Source: Pseudomonadota bacterium | GTDB taxonomy: Bacteria; Pseudomonadota; Alphaproteobacteria; SP197 | Direction: 5' to 3' | NCBI GenBank assembly: GCA_039028155.1 | Contig: JBCCIS010000004.1 | Coordinates: 105,303 to 169,302, forward strand | Length of the DNA: 64,000 nucleotides | Part shown: positions 48,574 through 58,735 of the stretch, in pieces | How positions within the stretch are numbered: position 1 is the stretch's first letter | Layout of the letters: the number at the start of each line of letters is the position of its first letter | The notes under the pieces: generated by a model | Told to the model about the DNA's origin: nothing | The model's input: the letters and a program-made list of their open reading frames with translations, nothing else | Databases searched by the model: none | Translations under genes and position numbers: made by a program

Positions 48574-49542
48574 ATGGCCGAGACCCATCATGCCAAGGTT
48601 CTGATCCTGGGTTCGGGCCCGGCCGGCCTGACGGCTGCGATCTATGCCGCGCGAGCGGGGCTGGAGCCGATCTTGGTCCACGGTATCCAACCGGGCGGCC
48701 AGATGACGATCACGACGGACGTCGAGAACTATCCCGGTTTCGCCGACGTCATCCAGGGACCCTGGCTGATGGAGCAGATGACCGAGCAGGCGGCCCATGT
48801 CGGTACCAAGTTGATCCATGACATCGTGACCGCCGTCGATTTTACGTCGCGACCGTTCAAGGCGACCGGTGATTCCGGCGACACCTATACCGGCGATGTG
48901 GTGATTGTCTCAACCGGCGCGCAGGCGAAGTGGTTGGGTCTGGACAGCGAGACCCGGTTCCAGGGCTTCGGCGTTTCGGCGTGCGCGACCTGCGACGGTT
49001 TCTTCTTCCGTGACAAACAGGTCGCGGTGGTTGGCGGCGGCAACACAGCCGTCGAAGAAGCGCTCTATCTGACCAACCATGCGTCAAAGGTGACGTTGAT
49101 CCATCGACGCGACGAGCTGCGCGCCGAGAAGATCCTGCAAGATCGCCTGTTTCGCCATCCCAAGGTGGAGATCCTCTGGGACTCGGTCCTGGACGAAGTC
49201 CTGGGCGAAGAAGACCCGTTTGGCGTCACCGGCATTCGTGTGCGCAACGTGAAGTCCGGCGACACGTCGGACATCGCACTCGACGGTGTCTTCATCGCGA
49301 TCGGCCACCGCCCGAACACGGAGATGTTCAAGGGCTTGCTGGACATGGACAACGAAGGCTATCTGATCACCGCCGCCGACAGTACGGCGACCAACATTCC
49401 CGGTGTCTATGCCGCCGGCGATGTGCAGGACAAGATCTATCGCCAGGCGGTAACCGCGGCGGGAACCGGATGCATGGCGGCCTTGGAGGCCGAAAAGTTC
49501 ATTGCGGCGCTGGAGAGCGCCGAGCAGGTGGCGGCCGAATAG
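48574..49542 (+). CDS. trxB: Thioredoxin reductase
   Basis: The 322-aa flavoenzyme reduces thioredoxin with NADPH. It shows the FAD fold VLILGSGPAGLTAAIYAARAG, the redox pair CATCDGFFF (CxxC), the NADPH fold VAVVGGGNTAVEEALYL and the C-terminal FAD motif GVYAAGDVQDKIYRQAVTAAG. The start at 48574 follows GGAGGAAAT. It is followed 56 bp later by the LysR gene, the same pairing as trxB-lsrB in Sinorhizobium. Confidence 0.96.
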   Translation: MAETHHAKVLILGSGPAGLTAAIYAARAGLEPILVHGIQPGGQMTITTDVENYPGFADVIQGPWLMEQMTEQAAHVGTKLIHDIVTAVDFTSRPFKATGDSGDTYTGDVVIVSTGAQAKWLGLDSETRFQGFGVSACATCDGFFFRDKQVAVVGGGNTAVEEALYLTNHASKVTLIHRRDELRAEKILQDRLFRHPKVEILWDSVLDEVLGEEDPFGVTGIRVRNVKSGDTSDIALDGVFIAIGHRPNTEMFKGLLDMDNEGYLITAADSTATNIPGVYAAGDVQDKIYRQAVTAAGTGCMAALEAEKFIAALESAEQVAAE

Positions 49543-49598
49543 ACGTCCACCGAACGGACGTCTGACGGCCCCGCCAGGGGCATGAGGCGGTAACGGAT

Positions 49599-50489
49599 AT
49601 GGATTGGGACAAGCTGCGTGTGTTCTATCACGTGGCCGAAGCCGGCAGCTTCACGAAAGCCGGCGAGCAGTTGAACCTCTCTCAGTCGGCGGTCAGCCGA
49701 CAGATCAGCGCCTTGGAGGAGAACCTCCAGGTGACGCTGTTCCATCGCCATGCCCGTGGCCTGATCGTGACCGAACAGGGCGAACTGCTCTATCGCACGG
49801 CGCGCGAGGTCTTTGCCCGCATCGCCATGGCGGAGGCGCGCCTGTCCGACAGCAAGGACCGACCCGATGGCCACCTGACGGTGACCGCGACAACCGGCTT
49901 TTCAACCATCTGGCTGTTGCCGCGCATCATCGAGTTCATGGACCGCTACCCGGAGATTTCGATCAGCATCCGGGTCGAAGACGGCGAGCTTGACCTGTCG
50001 ATGCGCGAGGCCGACGTCGCCATCCGCATGACCCGGCCCCAGCAGCCGGACCTGATCCTGCGCCATCTGAAGACCATCCATTTCCACTTCTACGCGGCGC
50101 CCAGCTATCTGAAGGAGTGGGGCCGGCCGCGTACCCTTCAGGACCTCGAGAAACATCGGCTGATCGTCTATGACCACGGGCCGCTGGCCGGTGTCGTCAA
50201 TCCCGATTGGCTGCCCCATTCCTATGGCAATGGACGCCCGCAACGCCGCCCGGCGCTCACCGTCAACAGCATGCTGGGCATGCGCCGCGCTGTCGAAAGC
50301 GGCCTGGGCATCGCGATCCTGCCCGACTACGTTCTCGAGGGCTCGGACCGCAAGGTCCGCATCGAGGTCGATGCGCCGCTGCCGACGGCCGAGGCCTACT
50401 TTGTTTATCCGGAGGAACAGCGAAACTCGAAGCGCATCACGGCGTTTCGTGACTTTCTGCTCGAAAAGGTTGCGACAAGTCAGTTTTAA
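49599..50489 (+). CDS. LysR-type regulator, LsrB/VtlR-like
   Basis: The 296-aa regulator has the LysR helix-turn-helix (LRVFYHVAEAGSFTKAGEQLNLSQSAVSRQISALEENL) and a periplasmic-binding-like effector domain (RPDGHLTVTATTGFSTIWLLPRI). The trxB gene upstream and tandem structured sRNAs downstream match the locus of rhizobial LsrB/VtlR, which controls redox and cell-envelope genes and activates AbcR sRNAs. The naming rests on this context plus LysR features; I could not align the protein. Confidence 0.88.
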   Translation: MDWDKLRVFYHVAEAGSFTKAGEQLNLSQSAVSRQISALEENLQVTLFHRHARGLIVTEQGELLYRTAREVFARIAMAEARLSDSKDRPDGHLTVTATTGFSTIWLLPRIIEFMDRYPEISISIRVEDGELDLSMREADVAIRMTRPQQPDLILRHLKTIHFHFYAAPSYLKEWGRPRTLQDLEKHRLIVYDHGPLAGVVNPDWLPHSYGNGRPQRRPALTVNSMLGMRRAVESGLGIAILPDYVLEGSDRKVRIEVDAPLPTAEAYFVYPEEQRNSKRITAFRDFLLEKVATSQF

Positions 50490-50517
50490 CCATTCAATAT
50501 CAATGGGTTAACTTGTC

Positions 50518-50543
50518 ATGCGTTTTTTGCATATCTGGGTTGC
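50518..50543 (+). promoter_or_regulatory. LysR-type box upstream of first AbcR-like sRNA
   Basis: ATGC-N7-GCAT (50518-50532) is a T-N11-A palindrome as bound by LysR regulators. The overlapping GCATATCTGGGTTGC (50529-50543) recurs as GCATGGCTGGGTTGC at 50937-50951, about 80 bp before the second sRNA. Likely the binding site of the adjacent LysR protein. Confidence 0.6.
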
Positions 50544-50626
50544 TTAACCGTAATTGGAAGATTGTATAACCAATTACTAGATATATTGGTGACACGGTCA
50601 GATTGCCCGACAACGGCAGTTGGATC

Positions 50627-50763
50627 GACGGATGCCCCCCGATCGATGAAGCGTGTCAAACCAGGTTTCGACCTGGACGGGACCCTTTGAGGTTCCGGCG
50701 TCTCCCAGACGTGAAGCCTCCCTAACGACACTCGGGCCGGATTACCCAATCCGGCCCGTTTTT
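50627..50763 (+). ncRNA. AbcR-like (alpha-r15) sRNA, copy 1
   Basis: About 137 nt beginning GACGGATGCCCCCCGATCG and ending at a U-tract. Predicted structure: hairpin CCAGGT/ACCTGG (50661-50676), then a small hairpin CGTCT-CCC-AGACG exposing CCC in the loop (50699-50711), a single-stranded GAAGCCTCCCT anti-Shine-Dalgarno-like tract, and an intrinsic terminator GGGCCGGATT/AATCCGGCCC (50733-50757) with T-run. Copy 2 conserves all parts. Exposed CU-rich tracts and position beside an LsrB-like gene fit AbcR1/AbcR2, which repress ABC-transporter mRNAs. The true 5' end is not known. Confidence 0.75.
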
Positions 50764-50832
50764 CTTGGGCGGGTCGTCTTTGGGAAAAGCCGCCAAACGG
50801 TTCTGCCCAACTCCGTGAAGCCGCTCACCATC

Positions 50833-50904
50833 TAAGAATAGAGTGGATTCACCCGTTTTGACGTCATCGCCAAGCGATCCCGTTCAAACGGGATCTGCTC
50901 TTAT
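50833..50904. repeat. REP-like palindrome between the sRNA genes
   Basis: TAAGAATAGAGTGGATTCACCCGTTT pairs imperfectly with AAACGGGATCTGCTCTTA. It shares GTGGATTCAC and GATCTGCTCT with the repeats at 26496 and 48334. Confidence 0.55.
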
Positions 50905-50936
50905 GACACTACTATGTCGCCAGACGCACCGTTTGT

Positions 50937-50951
50937 GCATGGCTGGGTTGC
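50937..50951 (+). promoter_or_regulatory. Conserved upstream element of second AbcR-like sRNA
   Basis: GCATGGCTGGGTTGC matches GCATATCTGGGTTGC before copy 1, at nearly the same distance (about 78 against 84 bp) from the sRNA body. Conservation of sequence and spacing argues for a regulator site. Confidence 0.55.
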
Positions 50952-51028
50952 CAATCTGTTTATTGTGCAGCGCATCATCGGTTCCTAAATTCTCCTCTGA
51001 CACAAGCGGAGTTACCTCCGCCCTTCGA

Positions 51029-51162
51029 GACGGATGCCCCCCGATCGAAAGCGTGTCATTCCAGGCTCTGCCTGGACGGGATCTTCTAGGTCCCGACGTC
51101 TCCCAGACGTGAAGCCTCCCTTATAGACTGGCCCGGATCCTCGGATCCGGGCCTCTTTTTTT
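51029..51162 (+). ncRNA. AbcR-like (alpha-r15) sRNA, copy 2
   Basis: About 134 nt, starting GACGGATGCCCCCCGATCG like copy 1. Hairpin CCAGG/CCTGG (51061-51075) keeps the stem with a different loop; ACGTCT-CCC-AGACGT (51096-51110) has one extra base pair compared with copy 1, and GAAGCCTCCC is identical. The terminator GCCCGGATCC/GGATCCGGGC (51130-51152) differs entirely in sequence from copy 1 but not in form, followed by a T-run. This pattern of conserved structure with changed bases supports a functional duplicated sRNA. Confidence 0.75.
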
Positions 51163-51315
51163 GGTGCTTTCCGTCGGAGATCGGCACCGGCCCGCTCCCC
51201 TCCGTCCGGAGCAAAACGCCGAGACGCGTATTCGCAGATGCCACCCATGGCAGCATCCCTGGGGTGGCGGGGTGAGGGAGTGGGCTGGCGATGACAGCAA
51301 AAGAGAGAGTTCCGA

Positions 51316-52311
51316 CTACATGTAAAGCGGTTCGTCTTCCAAACCTTCATAGAGGTAAGAGACGTACATGCCGTAGCCGTTGTAAAGCTCAGTTGGGATC
51401 CGCTCGTCGGTGCCAATCACGCGCTCGGTCGCCTGGCTCCAGCGCGGATGGTCGACCTCCGGGTTCACGTTGGCCCAGAAGCCATACTCGTTATCGATCA
51501 GTTCCTGCCAGAACGTCACCGGTCGCTCCTCGGTGAAGCTGATCCTGACGATCGACTTGATCGACTTGAAGCCGTACTTCCAGGGCAGGTGCAGCCGGAT
51601 CGGCGCGCCGAACTGGTTTGCCATCGGCTGGCCGTAGGCGCCGGTCACCATGAAAGAGAGCTCGTTCTCAGCCTCTTCGATGGTCACACCCTCGGTGTAA
51701 GGCCAAGGATACCAGGACTGTTTCTGACCCGGCGCGACTTCCGGGTCATAGAAGGTCTGCATGACCACGTACTTGGCCGAACCCAGCGGGCGCGCAAAGG
51801 CGACCAGGTCCTTCATCGGAAAGCCGGTCCACGGCACCACCATGGACCAGGCCTCGACGCAGCGGTGGCGATAGACACGCTCCTCCAGCGTCATGGCGCG
51901 GATCAGAGTATCGATGTCGACGGTCTTTTCTTCCTCGACCAGCCCGTCGAACGTGATAGCCCAGGGGCGGCGTGGCAGCGCGTCGGCACGCTGCCAGATT
52001 TGCTTGTGGCTGCCGAACTCATAAAAGTTGTTGTAGGTCGAGTTGACCTCTTCATCGGTGATCGGCCGACCGGCCTGATACATCTCGTTGCGCGGAGCGG
52101 GATAAAGATCGGCGGTCGGATCGTCGGCGATCTGCGCCGCGACATCATCCATGACCGATGCATCGGCGCCCGACAGCGGCAGCGATGCGGCGCCCGCGAT
52201 GATCGGCCCGGCGGCAATGGCTTTGGCCAGGGTGCGCCGGTCCATATAGACGGATTCCGGCGTGGCAGCGGATTCAGGAAGTTCCCAGCCGCGTTTCAGC
52301 TTAATCAGCAT
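51316..52311 (-). CDS. msrP: Protein-methionine-sulfoxide reductase catalytic subunit MsrP
   Basis: The 331-aa molybdopterin enzyme repairs oxidised methionine in periplasmic proteins. The Mo-ligand Cys is in RHRCVEAWSMVVPW (about residue 145), and the segment PWKYGFKSIKSIVRI is characteristic. The N-terminal YMDRRTLAKAIAAGPIIAGAASL resembles a Tat signal although the twin Arg lacks a perfect consensus. The membrane partner MsrQ is not adjacent, either absent or located elsewhere. Confidence 0.93.
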   Translation of the reverse strand: MLIKLKRGWELPESAATPESVYMDRRTLAKAIAAGPIIAGAASLPLSGADASVMDDVAAQIADDPTADLYPAPRNEMYQAGRPITDEEVNSTYNNFYEFGSHKQIWQRADALPRRPWAITFDGLVEEEKTVDIDTLIRAMTLEERVYRHRCVEAWSMVVPWTGFPMKDLVAFARPLGSAKYVVMQTFYDPEVAPGQKQSWYPWPYTEGVTIEEAENELSFMVTGAYGQPMANQFGAPIRLHLPWKYGFKSIKSIVRISFTEERPVTFWQELIDNEYGFWANVNPEVDHPRWSQATERVIGTDERIPTELYNGYGMYVSYLYEGLEDEPLYM

Positions 52312-52389
52312 CCCAACACCTTATGTTATCTAGGGCGTCCAGCCTAAATGACGTACTTTTCCTAAGGCTCAAATCAAACCCTATGACGA

Positions 52390-53817
<1,428 letters not shown>

Positions 53818-53827
53818 GGTCTCGAAC

Positions 53828-54613
53828 TTAACGACCCTTCCAGACGGGATCGCGGCCTTCTGAGAACGCCAGCGGCCCTTCCTTTGAATCCTCCGACGTG
53901 AAGATGGCGTTGTAAGCCTCGACCTTGCCGGCGCGGATGTGGGCGTAGGCGTCCTCGACAGTCATCGCCTCGATCGCGTTGATCGAGGCCTTGGTGCCGC
54001 GCAGCGACAGCGGCGCGCACTGGCAAACCTGTTCGGCCAACTCGCGGGCCGCGGCCATCAACTCAGCCTGCGGCACGACACGGTTGACCAGTCCCCAACG
54101 CAAGGCCTCTTCGGCGTCCATGCGCCGGCCAGTCATTAGCATCTCGTTGGCGATGGCGCGGGGAATGCGGCGCGGCAGGCGGATGACACCACCACCGTCG
54201 GCGATAATACCGAGTGTCGCTTCCGGCAGCATGAAGAGCGCGTGATCTGCGGCGACGATCATGTCGGCCGCGAGCGCCAGTTCAAAACCGCCGCCGGCGG
54301 CGTAGCCGTTGACCGCCGCGATAACCGGTTTGTCGAGCGACCAGAGCTCGGTCAGGCCGGCGAAACCACCCTCGCCCTGATCGTCATCCAATCCCTCGCC
54401 CGACGCCGCGGCTTTGAGATCCCAGCCGGCGGAGAAAAACTTCTCGCCGCCGCCGGTCAGGATCGCGACACGCGCCTCGTCATCGTCGCGGAAGGCGACG
54501 AAGGCCGCCGAGAGCTGTCGGCTCGCCTCGGCACTGATGGCGTTCGCCTTCGGGCGGTCGAAGGTCATCTCCCACAGCGGCCCCTTGCGTTCGATCTTGA
54601 CGAAGTCACTCAT
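53828..54613 (-). CDS. caiD: Enoyl-CoA hydratase family, CaiD-like (crotonobetainyl-CoA hydratase)
   Basis: The 261-aa protein closely follows CaiD as I recall it: [15 protein letters not shown] start ([14 protein letters not shown]), [40 protein letters not shown] (oxyanion hole), [21 protein letters not shown] and the ending [10 protein letters not shown]. CaiD interconverts crotonobetainyl-CoA and carnitinyl-CoA. It starts after AGGAGAAG and lies 18 bp downstream of an acyl-CoA dehydrogenase on the same strand. CaiB and CaiC are not in the window, so a carnitine role is probable but not proven. Confidence 0.85.
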   Translation of the reverse strand: MSDFVKIERKGPLWEMTFDRPKANAISAEASRQLSAAFVAFRDDDEARVAILTGGGEKFFSAGWDLKAAASGEGLDDDQGEGGFAGLTELWSLDKPVIAAVNGYAAGGGFELALAADMIVAADHALFMLPEATLGIIADGGGVIRLPRRIPRAIANEMLMTGRRMDAEEALRWGLVNRVVPQAELMAAARELAEQVCQCAPLSLRGTKASINAIEAMTVEDAYAHIRAGKVEAYNAIFTSEDSKEGPLAFSEGRDPVWKGR

Positions 54614-54631
54614 GGTCTTCTCCTCAAAGGT

Positions 54632-55792
54632 TCAGTTTTCGTAGGGCCGCAGAAGCGCGCGCGAGATGATATGGCGCTGGATCTCGCTGGTCCCGTCCCA
54701 AATGCGCTCGACCCGGGCGTCGCGCCAGAAGCGCTCAATCGGCAGCTCTTCCATCAGGCCCATGCCGCCAAAGATCTGCACCGCCTGGTCGGTGACGCGG
54801 CCCAGCATCTCGGTCGCCGCGACTTTGGCCATGGCAAAGTCCTGGTCGCGCACGTCGCCATTGGCTTCCTTCCAGGCGGCCTTCATGACCAGCAGTTCGG
54901 CGGCCTCCAACTCGGTCGCCATATCCGCCAGCTTGAATGACGTCCCCTGAAACTTGCCGATCGCCTGGCCAAACTGCTTGCGGCTTGCCGCCCACTCCGC
55001 CGCCATGTCGAGCACCCGTTCGGCCCGGCCCAGGCATTGCGCGGCGACAGTCAGGCGCGTCGCGCCGAGCCACTTGTTAGCAACGTCGAAGCCCTTGTGC
55101 TCCTCGCCCAGCATCTGGCTTTCGTGCAGCCGGCAGTCGTCGAAGGAGAGCACGCAGTGGTGGAAACCACGATGCGACACGCTGTTGGAGCCGGTCGTCA
55201 CCTCGTAACCGGGCGTGCCCTTGTCGACCAGGAAGCTGGTGATCTTCTTCCTCGTGCCCCTGGCCGTTTCCTCGGTGCCGGTGACGGCGAACAGGATCGC
55301 ATAGTCGGCGACATCGGCGTAGCTGATGAAGTGTTTGCTGCCGTTGACGACGAAGTGCTCGCCGTCGCGTTCCGCCCGCGTCTGCATGGAGCGCAGATCA
55401 GAACCCGCGTTCGGCTCGGTCAGCGCCAGACACTCCGTGCGCTCGCCCCGGATCGTCGCCAGGAGGTAACGCTCGACCTGCTCGCCGGTGCAGGCGCGCA
55501 GGATGTTGCTGGGGCGCGCGACGATGTACTGCAACGCGAAGCTGGTGCGCCCCAGCTCCTTTTCCATCAGCGCGACGGTCAGCGCGTCGAGCCCGCCGCC
55601 GCCCAGATCCTCGGGCATGTTGGCGGCATAAAGCCCGGTCTCGATCGCCTTGGCTTTGATTTGGTCGATCAGATCGGGCCGGACCGCGTTGTCGCGCTCG
55701 ACCTCGTCCTCATAGGGCACGAGTTCCTCGTCGACGAAGCGTCGGACGGTGTCGACGATCATCCGCTGCTCGTCACTCAGGGCAAAATCCAT
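54632..55792 (-). CDS. Acyl-CoA dehydrogenase, possibly crotonobetainyl/gamma-butyrobetainyl-CoA dehydrogenase
   Basis: The 386-aa flavoenzyme has the acyl-CoA dehydrogenase motifs LTEPNAGSDLRSMQT and ERIWDGTSEIQRHIISRAL, plus an N-terminal helical domain (MDFALSDEQRMIVDTVRRFVDEEL) and QIFGGMGLMEELPIERFWRDARV. It precedes the caiD-like gene closely, which suggests CaiA-type chemistry on a betainyl-CoA. The motifs alone fit any short-chain acyl-CoA dehydrogenase. No canonical ribosome-binding site is visible. Confidence 0.9.
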   Translation of the reverse strand: MDFALSDEQRMIVDTVRRFVDEELVPYEDEVERDNAVRPDLIDQIKAKAIETGLYAANMPEDLGGGGLDALTVALMEKELGRTSFALQYIVARPSNILRACTGEQVERYLLATIRGERTECLALTEPNAGSDLRSMQTRAERDGEHFVVNGSKHFISYADVADYAILFAVTGTEETARGTRKKITSFLVDKGTPGYEVTTGSNSVSHRGFHHCVLSFDDCRLHESQMLGEEHKGFDVANKWLGATRLTVAAQCLGRAERVLDMAAEWAASRKQFGQAIGKFQGTSFKLADMATELEAAELLVMKAAWKEANGDVRDQDFAMAKVAATEMLGRVTDQAVQIFGGMGLMEELPIERFWRDARVERIWDGTSEIQRHIISRALLRPYEN

Positions 55793-55958
55793 GGCGTTCC
55801 CAGCCTCCAGCCGGACCCGAATCAGGAAGCGGAACCTGCCCCGGCTGATGGCCGCTTGTCCATGAAAGAGAGGGCCCTGCCAGGCACAAAATGTCAGGAG
55901 CCATCAATGCTTCGTAACACCCCTGGCCCCGGCCCCTCGCCGCGCCTATCTTTAGCCC

Positions 55959-58064
55959 ATGACCATTGCGCATCTTGACCGTCGGAATGACCCCACGGCA
56001 CCGGTCGAACCGTCGCCGTTTTCGCTGACGACCGACTTCGTGCCGGCCGGCGACCAGCCGACCGCCATCGAGGAACTGGTCGAGGGACTGGCGCGCGGCG
56101 AGCGCGACCAGGTGCTGCTGGGCGTCACCGGATCGGGCAAGACCTTCACCATGGCCCAGGTCATCCAGCGGACCGGGCGTCCGGCGCTGATCCTGGCGCC
56201 GAACAAGACGCTGGCCGCCCAGCTCTATGGCGAGATGAAGAGCCTGTTCGCCGAGAACGCGGCCGAGTACTTCGTCTCCTATTACGACTACTACCAGCCG
56301 GAAGCCTACGTCCCGCGCTCCGACACCTATATCGAGAAAGAATCGTCGATCAACGAGCAGATCGACCGGATGCGCCACGCCGCGACCCGGGCGATCCTGG
56401 AGCGCGACGACACGGTAATCGTCGCCAGCGTCTCCTGCATCTACGGCATCGGCGATGTCGAGACCTATGCCCAGATGTCGATCAGCCTGGAACCAGGGCT
56501 GGCGATCGAGCGCAACGCGCTGCTGAAGCAGTTCGTTGAGTTGCAATACCGCAGGAACGACGGCAACTTTGCGCGCGGCGCGTTCCGGGTACGCGGCGAC
56601 AGCGTCGAGATCTTCGCGTCCCATCTGGAAGACCGGGCCTGGCGCATCGGTTTCTTCGGCGACGAGATCGAGGACATCGTCGAGTTCGATCCCCTGACTG
56701 GCGAGAAGATGGCGAGCCTGCCGAGGATCGCGATCTATCCCAACAGCCATTACGTGACGCCCAAACCGACGCTTCACCAGGCGATCAAGTCGATCAAGGC
56801 GGAGATGAAGGAACGGGTCGCCCTGTTCCGGGACGAAGGCAAGTTCCTGGAGGCCGAGCGGCTGGAGCAGCGCACGACCTTCGACATGGAAATGCTGGAG
56901 GCGACGGGATCGTGCGCCGGCATCGAGAACTACTCCCGCTACCTGACCGGCCGCGCGCCGGGCGAGCCGCCGCCGACGCTGATGGAGTACCTGCCCGACA
57001 ACGCGTTGTTGTTCGTCGACGAAAGCCACGTCGCCGTGCCCCAGGTCGGCGGCATGTTCCGCGGCGACTTCAACCGCAAATCGACGTTGTCGGAGTTCGG
57101 TTTCCGGCTGCCGAGCTGCGTCGACAACCGGCCGCTGAAATTTGAGGAATGGAACGCCATGCGGCCGCAGACGGTCTATGTCTCGGCGACGCCCGGCAAG
57201 TGGGAGATGCAGCGCACCGGCGGCGTCTTCGTCGAGCAGGTGATCCGCCCGACCGGCCTGATCGATCCGCCGTGCATCGTGCGCCCGGCCTCGACCCAGG
57301 TCGACGATCTGATCGGCGAGGCCAAAGCGGTCGCCGCCAAGGGTCAGCGGGTCCTTGTCACGACGCTGACCAAACGCATGGCCGAGGCGCTGACCGAATA
57401 TCTGCATGAGGCCGGCATCCGCGTGCGTTACCTGCATTCCGACATCGATACCCTGGAGCGCATCGAGATCATCCGTGACCTGCGCCTGGGCGTGTTCGAC
57501 GTGCTGATCGGCATCAACCTGCTGCGCGAGGGTCTCGACATCCCCGAATGCGCACTGGTCGCGATCCTGGATGCGGACAAGGAAGGCTTCCTGCGTTCGG
57601 AGACCTCTTTGGTGCAGACCATCGGTCGCGCCGCCCGCAACGTCGAAGGCCGAGTCATCCTCTACGCCGACCACATGACGGAGTCGCTGGAAAAGGCGAT
57701 CGGTGAGACCAACCGGCGGCGCGAGAAGCAGGAAGCCTGGAACATCGAACACGACATCACGCCTGAGTCGATCCGCAAGGAGATCGGCGACATCCTGCAG
57801 GGCGTCTACGAGGCCGACTACGTCACCGTCGACACCGGCGTCGCCGACGCACCCGAACTGGAAGGCAAGGATCTGAAGACGGTCCTGGCGGAACTGGAAA
57901 CGCGAATGCGTACCGCCGCCGCCGATCTGGAGTTCGAGGAAGCCGCCCGCCTGCGCGACGAAATCCGGCGCCTGGAAGCCAGCGATCTCGGTCTGAAGGA
58001 CAACCCCCAAGCGGCGTACGACCGCAAACCCCGGCGCAAACGGAAGAGTCGCAAGGGACCTTAA
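55959..58064 (+). CDS. uvrB: Excinuclease ABC subunit B
   Basis: The 701-aa UvrB has the helicase motifs [14 protein letters not shown] (Walker A) and the beta-hairpin [12 protein letters not shown], the DEAD-like [12 protein letters not shown], helicase motif [13 protein letters not shown], and the C-terminal UvrC-binding domain ([24 protein letters not shown]). Length is normal. The gene is solitary, with minus-strand genes on both sides and a 4-nt overlap of stops with the lipoprotein gene. Confidence 0.97.
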   Translation: MTIAHLDRRNDPTAPVEPSPFSLTTDFVPAGDQPTAIEELVEGLARGERDQVLLGVTGSGKTFTMAQVIQRTGRPALILAPNKTLAAQLYGEMKSLFAENAAEYFVSYYDYYQPEAYVPRSDTYIEKESSINEQIDRMRHAATRAILERDDTVIVASVSCIYGIGDVETYAQMSISLEPGLAIERNALLKQFVELQYRRNDGNFARGAFRVRGDSVEIFASHLEDRAWRIGFFGDEIEDIVEFDPLTGEKMASLPRIAIYPNSHYVTPKPTLHQAIKSIKAEMKERVALFRDEGKFLEAERLEQRTTFDMEMLEATGSCAGIENYSRYLTGRAPGEPPPTLMEYLPDNALLFVDESHVAVPQVGGMFRGDFNRKSTLSEFGFRLPSCVDNRPLKFEEWNAMRPQTVYVSATPGKWEMQRTGGVFVEQVIRPTGLIDPPCIVRPASTQVDDLIGEAKAVAAKGQRVLVTTLTKRMAEALTEYLHEAGIRVRYLHSDIDTLERIEIIRDLRLGVFDVLIGINLLREGLDIPECALVAILDADKEGFLRSETSLVQTIGRAARNVEGRVILYADHMTESLEKAIGETNRRREKQEAWNIEHDITPESIRKEIGDILQGVYEADYVTVDTGVADAPELEGKDLKTVLAELETRMRTAAADLEFEEAARLRDEIRRLEASDLGLKDNPQAAYDRKPRRKRKSRKGP

Positions 58065-58690
58065 GGGTCAACCTCTTCGATTACGACTCCGCCCTGTCGA
58101 ACACAAAGTGCCGCCGTGGTCTCGACTTCGGCAAGACTGACTTTGCATGTCACCCATGCATAGGGGTCGCCAACCACCTGCTTGGCGCCTACTTCAACGC
58201 CACCCTCTTGTTCGCATGACGCTCGGCTGGTCGTGATTTCACCAAGCCACGTCCGACATACAATCATGGTGGCATCGTAGTCGGAAACGAGGGCTTCAGC
58301 GACGAAATGTATTTCTACATAGTCTGGTACAATGATCGCGTAGTTTGCCTGTCCGTCTTGGTTGCGAATTTCGCATTCAGCCATGGTGAATGGACTAACG
58401 GTGTAAGTCCGTCGCGACTGGGATACCAAACATGTGACCAAATTCATGCCAGTGTCAGAGTTAATGGCTGTGCCCTTGAGTTCACCAGCAACTTCTGGAT
58501 TCATGGGATAGCGCATCGTGACGTTGTCGCTGACACAAGTTCCGGGTTCGACTTCGGCAATATGAGCCCCGTCTAGGTTGGCAATGAGACATCGCTCAAC
58601 TTCTTGCGAAGCTATCGACGCGGGCTCGTCACACCCCGTCATAAGGAAGGCCAACACCGAAACGAAAAGATAGACTAGGCGTCTGAGCAT
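58061..58690 (-). CDS. Putative lipoprotein of unknown function
   Basis: The 209-aa product starts [20 protein letters not shown], a lipoprotein signal with the lipobox Cys near residue 20. The mature part is Cys-rich ([45 protein letters not shown]), with Cys in evenly spaced short repeats suggesting disulfides. I recognise no domain. Alternative ATG codons at 58699 and 58702 are in frame. The gene is convergent with uvrB and divergent from the ThDP enzyme. Confidence 0.7.
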   Translation of the reverse strand: MLRRLVYLFVSVLAFLMTGCDEPASIASQEVERCLIANLDGAHIAEVEPGTCVSDNVTMRYPMNPEVAGELKGTAINSDTGMNLVTCLVSQSRRTYTVSPFTMAECEIRNQDGQANYAIIVPDYVEIHFVAEALVSDYDATMIVCRTWLGEITTSRASCEQEGGVEVGAKQVVGDPYAWVTCKVSLAEVETTAALCVRQGGVVIEEVDP

Positions 58691-58735
58691 CACGATCATC
58701 ATTGCAATCGCCGCAACCAAAGCGAGATCGATGTT

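Noticed and set aside
55773..58010. Minus-strand open frame of 745 codons opposite uvrB
   Set aside because: It lies opposite a full-length UvrB with all motifs; high-GC codon bias creates such antisense frames, and its translation has no recognisable domain.
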